This document shows, piece after piece, positions 57,838 through 64,000 of a stretch of 64,000 bases of DNA; within the stretch, counting starts at the first letter, position 1; every line of letters starts with the position of its first letter. This DNA comes from Ricinus communis (lineage: Eukaryota > Streptophyta > Magnoliopsida > Malpighiales > Euphorbiaceae): positions 15,378,001 to 15,442,000 of the forward strand of contig NC_063260.1 of assembly GCF_019578655.1 (NCBI RefSeq). The letters run 5' to 3'. Made by a program: the position numbers and the translations under genes. The notes under the pieces were generated by a model. That model searched no databases. It worked only from the letters and a program-made list of their open reading frames with translations, and was not told where the DNA came from.

Positions 57838-57934
57838 GGACTAAAAACCTTGTGGCTCACTGAATAAATTGGAGTATTTGTAGGATATCCTTCTAAACTA
57901 ATTCCTCCGGCTCTAGACAATTCCGTCAAGAATA
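57825..57934 (+). mobile_element. Remnant of element E 3' LTR, with target repeat
   Basis: From CCATCGAGGACTAAAAACC (57825) to CCGTCA (57928) this matches the last 95-105 bp of the 5' LTR (48687-48786, CCATCAGGGACCAAAAACC...). It is followed by AGAATA, the same hexamer that precedes the 5' LTR. The outer end of the element is therefore original, and the deletion that removed the 3' pol and most of the LTR is internal. Confidence 0.7.
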
Positions 57935-58920
57935 ATTAAATAAAAAATATAAAATAAAAGTATTGAACTTTAAATTTTAATTTGATTTTAATCATTCAAC
58001 TTTAATTTTGATTATAATTCAATCTCTTTTGACATATATCGTATTCTCTCTCTTAATTATTTTTTTCTTTATTATTTTTACTATGTCAATCTTTCATTTG
58101 TAAAATAACTGAATTAAAAATCAATTAAGATTTAACGATTGAAAAGAATTAAGAGAGAATTATTTCTAAAATTCAATAATATTTTATATTATTATTAATA
58201 ATTATTTCAACGAAAGATATAAAACCGTTTATTGGTAAAAGAATTATAAATATAGTTTTTAATATTTAAATGAGTTGGTTTAGAGTTTATGAAGTACCTG
58301 TTGCTCGTCTTCCACAACTTCTTCTTTCATTGGCAGGATTCCACTTCTTTGATCAGTAACCATCTCGCATTCCAATTGGCTGAATTCACATCAAATTTCA
58401 CAAAAGTTTATGTACAAACATTGATTCAGTTAAATATACAATAAACAAATACTAACAACACTTTTCTTTAGACATTCTTTTAAATAATTACTCTTTTACT
58501 GATTCATTTTTCCTAATTTTTCAATCTTAATTTATTATTTATTTAATAAATTAAATTAATTTTATATTCTTTCTTAGATAAATAAAAATAAAATAGATTT
58601 ATTTACAAGTCAAAAAATAAATCTCTTTTACATATACAATATATTATACCTTAAAATTCATTATTTTAATTTTAATCTTAAAAATATTTATAATGTGGAT
58701 AATAATATATTTTATGTTTAAAAATTTTGCAGTTTTATTATTATTTATATAAAAATAAAACCAATATGAGATTGTTAAAAATAACAAAAGAATCATTTTA
58801 CATGTAATAAAATATTTTTAAAATGGATCATTAGCAAATAAATTTATTTTATTTTTAATTATTAAAAAGATAATATAAAATTAATTTAACCTATTAAATA
58901 GGTAATAAGTAATTAAGTTG
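57935..58920. other. AT-rich spacer with one exon candidate
   Basis: AT-rich sequence right of element E. It has an imperfect pair of 'attgaactttaaattttaat'/'attcaactttaattttgatt' (57961-58018) and no gene except the short exon-like block at 58298-58380 listed separately. Confidence 0.55.
58298..58380 (-). other. Possible orphan exon
   Basis: On the minus strand a GTGAATTCAG acceptor-like site precedes a GC-richer 83-bp block. Its frame reads MVTDQRSGILPMKEEVVEDE then QQ from an ATG at 58363 and ends at a CAG|GTACTT donor-like site. Composition, acidic coding bias and splice signals suggest an exon of a host gene. No neighbouring exon can be found: to the left lies element E, to the right AT-rich DNA. 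Family unknown. Confidence 0.25.
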
Positions 58921-60163
58921 AGAAGTGATAGTGTGCATTTTATGCATACTAATTATCATATTTTCTTGGATATTATTGAAGTATTTATGCTTAATTATGG
59001 ATTTTAAATGTGATTATTAATTTTCATGTTAGAAGGAACGCTTTGATGCAACATGAAGCTGAAAGGATGAACTTCAGTTAGAGCGTGCCCACGGCATATT
59101 CCAGAAATCCGAATTTGCGAAAAGAAGCTTAAAGTGATACTATTTGCCATGTGACTTTTTAATTTATTTTTGCGAATGTTTATTTACTAAAAACCCCTCA
59201 CAACTTAAGGTTATTTTAGGAATTCTTAAGGACCAAGTTTTCCTATAAAAAGAAAAAGATGAAAAGAGACAATGAGAGTTTTTTTTTTAGGTTTTGGAGA
59301 AAAGGGGGCTGCAAACTAGTTTTCTTCCTATCATCTATTGTTTTCCTTCTTTGCTTTATTTTCTCTACAACAATTATGTGTGGTTGAACTCTTTTCTTTC
59401 CAACTCAAGGTTAATTAAGGTTTGAATTCATATGGGCTGTGAGATTTAATTGTTCTTCATTATTTTCTCAAATCTATTAATATTCATGTATCTTCTATGT
59501 CTATTAGGAATTCTATTTTTGTTGATTGTGTGAGAAGGCCTATTACTCAATTATCAAGATAGTCTATGTCAAATTAGAATATTAAATCCGTAATTGTTTA
59601 ATTATTCTGATGATTAGTGGTAGAATAACATACCCATGTTATGTGGATACATGATCTAGTCTAAATGAATTCATCTTATGTATTTGTTGGCTAGGGTTGG
59701 GTTTCTCTAAATTGCATTGCTATTGGTAAATTAAATCTTGGAAGCTTTTCTAGGATTGTTTATTCAATAAGAGAATTAATCAAATGGCTTCTATTGATTA
59801 ACGAAAAATTAAGAAGAAATTAGGTTGTTAGAGCTTCTCAACAACTATAACCAATTTATTAATGGATTTGGAAATTATATTTGCATCAATGATCAATTCA
59901 ATGAATTAAAACTGAGATTATACCTTGGGTTGGAGTTTTCTCATATTGATTTATCTTCTCAAATTTTATTATTGCTTCTAATTGATTTCTAGTTTAATTT
60001 GTTTTTATTCCAAATTTAAACCCCCCTAATTTTATTTGAATTTTGTTAAAGAAGTAAATTTTACCAATCTCTATGGATTCGACCCTACTTGTCACTATTT
60101 ACAAGTTGTTTTTATTTGAAGAGTATGAACTTATTTTTGTTGGATTCAACACCCATCAAGAAG
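58921..60163 (+). mobile_element. Solo LTR (Athila/Tat-like) with AGAAG target duplication
   Basis: The LTR is 58926-60158 (1233 bp), beginning TGATAGTGTGCATTTTATGC and ending AACACCCATCA, with the identical 5-bp flank AGAAG on both sides (58921-58925, 60159-60163). The ends (TGAT...CCCATCA) and the U5-like 'ctatggattcgaccctact' block near 60080 fit the Athila/Tat LTR type, but the body does not match families A or B here. There is no internal sequence, so it is a solo LTR. The perfect duplication suggests a fairly recent event. Confidence 0.92.
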
Positions 60164-60229
60164 CTAAATAAAGTGAACAAATAGAAGAGCAATTATCTAA
60201 GAAAGTATTCAAAAAAAAGTATTGCTAGC

Positions 60230-60590
60230 ATTCCTCATAGGCCTAATATATAATTTCACCTCTAAACTTTATTATTTTAACTTTTGATATCCCTCAACTA
60301 CTCTTTTAGCCTATGGCACCTCTCAATTTCTAATTTTGATATTCTTCACCTTTCAACATGTACTTTTATATTATTATTTATTTTTCTATAATTTTTCATA
60401 ATATAAATAAATTAAAATATAAATTATATGTACATAGGTGATAGAGGTTAGAAACAGAAGTTGAGATGTGAAAATGATAAAAAAATAAAAAAATTGAGAG
60501 GTGTCATAGACTAAAATAATAGTTGAGAGATGTCAAAAGTTAAATTAGTAAAGCTTAAAGGTGAAACTATGTATTTTGTCATTCCTCATA
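60230..60590. mobile_element. Mutator-type foldback MITE with 10-bp target duplication
   Basis: The element is 60240-60580 (341 bp). The flanks carry the identical decamer ATTCCTCATA (60230-60239 and 60581-60590). The terminal inverted repeats are about 90 bp: the left end has TTTCACCTCTAAACTTTA, ATTTTAACTTTTGATATCCC then TCAACTA. The complement of the right end has TTTCACCTTTAAGCTTTA, AATTTAACTTTTGACATCTC then TCAACTA. A 9-11 bp duplication with long inverted repeats is the signature of Mutator-like elements. There is no transposase, so it is non-autonomous. Confidence 0.85.
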
Positions 60591-60868
60591 TACAATAAGC
60601 CAAAGAGCATAAACTTATAAAAAAAAAAAAAATACAACCACTTAAGGATTGTTAATTGCAGAAAGGAAATGAAGTCCAGAAATTATGGGATATTGCCTAA
60701 CTTTAAATTATTCATCCAGAGTTTTTTAACTTTTAAGCTAACTTCAGTTTTTTTATATTTTAAATTAGTCATTTACACTAAACTTCATTTTTCTATTTTA
60801 ATTATTCTTTAGTTTAAGGTAAACAATTTTGTATTACAATTTGGTTACCAAAATTGAAATAAAAGTAT

Positions 60869-60890
60869 ATATATATATATATATATATAT
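60869..60890. repeat. (AT)n microsatellite
   Basis: About 11 AT units in AT-rich spacer. Confidence 0.9.
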
Positions 60891-61314
60891 AATAAAAAAG
60901 ACATTTTGAAGAATTGGTTTGAAAGAATATACCTAAGAATAAGCATTTTGAAGAATTAAATTGAAGTGGAAAAAATATATATGTATTAAAGAATGAAAGA
61001 AAAGATCTTATTAATATTTATTAACAAAAATTCAATTCACAGTCTTTTCAAGTGTTTGTTCTACAAACATCAATTAAAATTAGAAGTTATTTGGAAAAAG
61101 AAAAAAAAAACAAAGAGTTATGGACCTCTTCGTTGGTAAAGTTTGATTTGGACCTATTTCGCCCAAGGTCACAATTTCAAGAGAATTTTAATTGTTTTTT
61201 CGAGAAAATTATGATCTATATGATACTTTTACATAAATTTTAATTAAATTACGTATATAATAAAATAAAAATAGAAGAAATTAAATAATTTTCCGTCAAA
61301 GAAAAACACCTATC

Positions 61315-62080
61315 TAGACTTTTAGATAAATAAATAGATTTTAAACTTTTATTATACTAAGAAATTAATTACCTTAAGAATATGGATAAATAACAAAAAA
61401 TAATAGTAGCAATATACATATAGTGTATGTGGAAAAGAGAGGGTTTTTGTAACTAATATTATCAATCAATTTCTCAATTAAAAATATTGATTTAATTAAA
61501 AAATATATCAAAAGAACATGAGAATTTGATGAAATTGGAAAGTATTTTTAAAGAAATTTAAGATATAAATTACAGAAGTCAAATGTTATATAATAATAAT
61601 ATAATAATAATAATAATTATTATTATTATTTATTATTATTATTATTATTATTATAACAAATAAGTCTCAAACACAAAAAACTTAGTAATATTCTTTTGCA
61701 ATTTTTATTTATATTAAATTTATTAAAATTAAAATCTTTTTAGGAGCGTTATTAAATATCTTGCCACCCAAGGAAAATAGTTCTTTAAAAATTCTAAATA
61801 AATAAATAGACTTTAGATTCTTACAATGCTAAGAAATTAATTAATTACCTTGAGAATATGGATTAACAAAAAATTAATAGTAGCACTATGCATATAGTGT
61901 ATGATGTGTGTGGAAAAGAGAGGGTTTTGTAATTAATATTATCAATCAATTCTCTTAATTAAAAAGATACTCATTTAATTAAAATAATATATCAAAGGAC
62001 ACAAAAACTCGATGAACTTAAAAAGTAGAGAAATTTAAAATATTCATTACAAAAATCAAATATAATTATATATATAATGA
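61315..62080. repeat. Direct duplication of about 290 bp (61315-61600 and 61790-62080)
   Basis: Both copies read, in the same order, AATAAATAGA(T/C)TTTA, AAGAAATTAATTACCTT, GAATATGGAT, ATATAGTGTATG, GGAAAAGAGAGGGTTTT, TATTATCAATCAAT and ATATATCAAA, with an offset of about 472 bp. They are diverged by point changes and small gaps. Between them lies the TAA/TTA microsatellite. No coding frame is conserved between the copies, so this is a non-coding segmental duplication. Confidence 0.8.
61589..61655. repeat. (TAA)n/(TTA)n palindromic microsatellite
   Basis: A run of TAA units changes into a run of TTA/ATT units, so the two halves are inverted complements and can fold on themselves. It sits at the end of the first copy of the 290-bp duplication. 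Confidence 0.85.
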
Positions 62081-64000
62081 CAAATAAGATAAATATAACT
62101 CACACGAAACACGAGCTTAAGAATTAATCACCATTTACTCTTGAACTTAAATTTACTATACTAGTTAATGATGTGTGTTTATTTTGACTACATTAAAATT
62201 CCTTTGAATCTATAATATGTATATATATATAAGAAGCAAAGTTTTCTCATGAAATTCTATATCGCAAAATTTTATAAAATTATATCATTTTGTTTTTCAA
62301 TGAGAAAATGACATATAGTACATTTATAAAAATATTAACTATAAATTTTTATAAAAAATTTAATTATAATCTTAAATGCTAAAAATGGATATGTCATTTG
62401 TAACTTATTTAAATATAAAATTATTATATATAGTATAAAAATTATTATAGCTATTACAAATTAATAATAAATTTTTTTATCTTTCCATAAAATATATTTA
62501 TATACATATATATAATTAATCAAATAGTAAAAGAACAGAAATTCTAAATTTGGATGGTAAAAACAGTTTAAAGAAATTTGTGACATATTGAAAAACTTAT
62601 TAACCCAATATAATAAATAAAAAAATCAATATATATATATATATATATATATGATATTAAGAAATAATAATAATAATAAATAAATAGCAAGAATTATAAT
62701 AACTTTGTTCAATAAAAATCATTATTATTTGGATATATGAAAATTTATTAGTATAATGTATATACTTGTCATATTAATTTATCTTAGCATATAAAAATAC
62801 CAGAGTTCTACAAGAATGTATCACAATTTTAATAAAAACTAATATAATATAAATAAAGATATCATAAAATAAAAATTAAATTTATCTTGGTACTAGTATA
62901 ATTATAAATTAAATTATATAATACTATATAAAATAAAATTTTTAAATATAGAATAAATAAAATAATCATGCAATAGCATGAGTAAGTATACATTGTTCCT
63001 TTTGTTTGAAATTGATGGAGTTAAAATGCAAAAATGCTCTGATGCATTCACTTATTTTAATGCATTCTTAATCCTATTCTTAATCCTATAAGTACTTGAT
63101 AAATTATCATTTTATGATAATTAAATTTAAATAATTTAACGGAAATTCTCATGAAAGCTAAAATACAATCTTTTTATTTTTATGATTTTTGTTGGTATGT
63201 TAATACTTATATGAGTAACACATAATTCTTTTATTGTAGTTATTTACTGACTAAAATAATCAAGCATATTCGATGGAACACATACATAATCTTGAATCAA
63301 CATTATTACATTTTATTATAGGTTTTTTTAATAAAGATTCTTTCTTACCTTTGGGAGAACTTAGTCTTAAGTTAAAACATCTAATGTAAAGCAGCTAATG
63401 CCGAAAAAGAGATATTTAAATACTCTTATAAAGAAAGTAAAGAAAAAGTTATTTTTTAATTCTTACAATTTTGAGATATTTAATTTTTTTTAAAAATTTC
63501 ATATGAATTTTTGGACTAAGCGGAGCAAAATTGTCACCTATTATGTTGCTAAATTTTTCTAAAACAAGTTTAATAACCTCTTAATTCAATAAAAATATGG
63601 AAAGACTAATTATTACATTAGAATATGTACATACAAAATCGAGTTGTATTAGCATAAATATTTTACAAATTTAGTTTGTACATTTTATAGTTAAATTTTT
63701 TATATATTCCGAATTCAAGATACACTTTTCACTTTGTTGCCAATACATCGAACAATATAAAAGAAAATATCTTTTAAATTTTCAATATTTATTTAATAAC
63801 TGTTTAATATTCTATATTGATCTTTTGTCCCTTTTCACATAAAATTTTAAGATTGTTTCTTCTTACATTTCTTTTTTTCCCTCATCATATTTTTGTCTTA
63901 ATAAAGATTTCTATTTCTATTTTTATTTAATTGTGCACTTAATATTAAAAGTATTATGTTATTTTATGAAAATTATTAAAACTATTTTTATATATTTTTA
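62081..64000. other. AT-rich spacer to the end of the window
   Basis: No gene, RNA or complete transposon is recognisable in these 1.9 kb. Simple AT runs occur at 62219-62231 and 62628-62652, and a small tandem pair 'attcttaatcct' at 63064-63087. All open frames are short and of low complexity. Confidence 0.6.

Noticed and set aside
1..64000. Endogenous pararetrovirus or other viral insertions
   Set aside because: All RT and gag remnants seen fit Ty3/gypsy retrotransposons by domain order, LTRs and primer sites. No movement-protein or coat-protein motif was noticed.

Overview
This is a nuclear DNA window from a flowering plant, most likely a eudicot. It is AT-rich, contains one well-formed intron-containing gene, and is otherwise dominated by nested, decayed LTR retrotransposons with plant-type gag/pol lineages (Athila-like, Tat-like, chromovirus-like, one probable Copia LTR). 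The species cannot be fixed from the sequence alone.

Layout. (1) 1-22030: a family here called C (Ty3/gypsy-type) supplies an LTR at 1-1260 and a broken gag at 1800-2085 and 17887-18490, followed by further LTR sequence with a 1.37-kb-period tandem duplication (18490-22020). Its gag is split by a 15.6-kb Athila-like element A (5' LTR 2238-3646, gag, protease, partial RT, 3' LTR 16452-17886). Element A is itself invaded: a solo LTR with a perfect 5-bp target duplication cuts its protease at the catalytic motif (5685-7132). A minus-strand, pol-less element of a related family B (8339-14893) carries yet another LTR of its own family inside it (10428-11826). (2) 22030-32430: the tail of a decayed polyprotein, a 21-bp minisatellite (24141-24565) interrupted by a Copia-like solo LTR (24566-25746), two minus-strand family C LTRs (25764-27443 and 29037-31170), and a plant-mobile-domain-like pseudogene (28206-32430) split by the second of these. 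(3) 32570-44760: a gene island with the only intact protein gene, an eight-coding-exon TLC-domain membrane protein (CDS 35936-42672, 266 aa). It has a recognisable TATA box, a 5' UTR intron, and foldback elements in its 3.4-kb third intron. (4) 43172-48280: a possible orphan terminal exon, a broken RNase H fragment, and AT-rich spacer. (5) 48292-57928: a Tat-like element E, bounded by a direct repeat, with a chromovirus-like minus-strand element D (51859-57313) inserted in its RT. Both carry large deletions. (6) 57935-64000: AT-rich spacer with a solo LTR (58926-60158, perfect 5-bp target duplication), a Mutator-type foldback MITE with a 10-bp target duplication (60240-60580), a direct duplication of about 290 bp, and microsatellites.

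No operon, CRISPR, prophage or previously undescribed enzymatic system is visible. The most unusual structures are the 50-bp array built from an LTR end plus its own target flank (2067-2270), the long homologous flanks around element A, the strongly stacked insertions whose order can be read from the junctions, and the foldback elements inside or beside the TLC gene. All family assignments come from reading motifs by eye; no database search was run.
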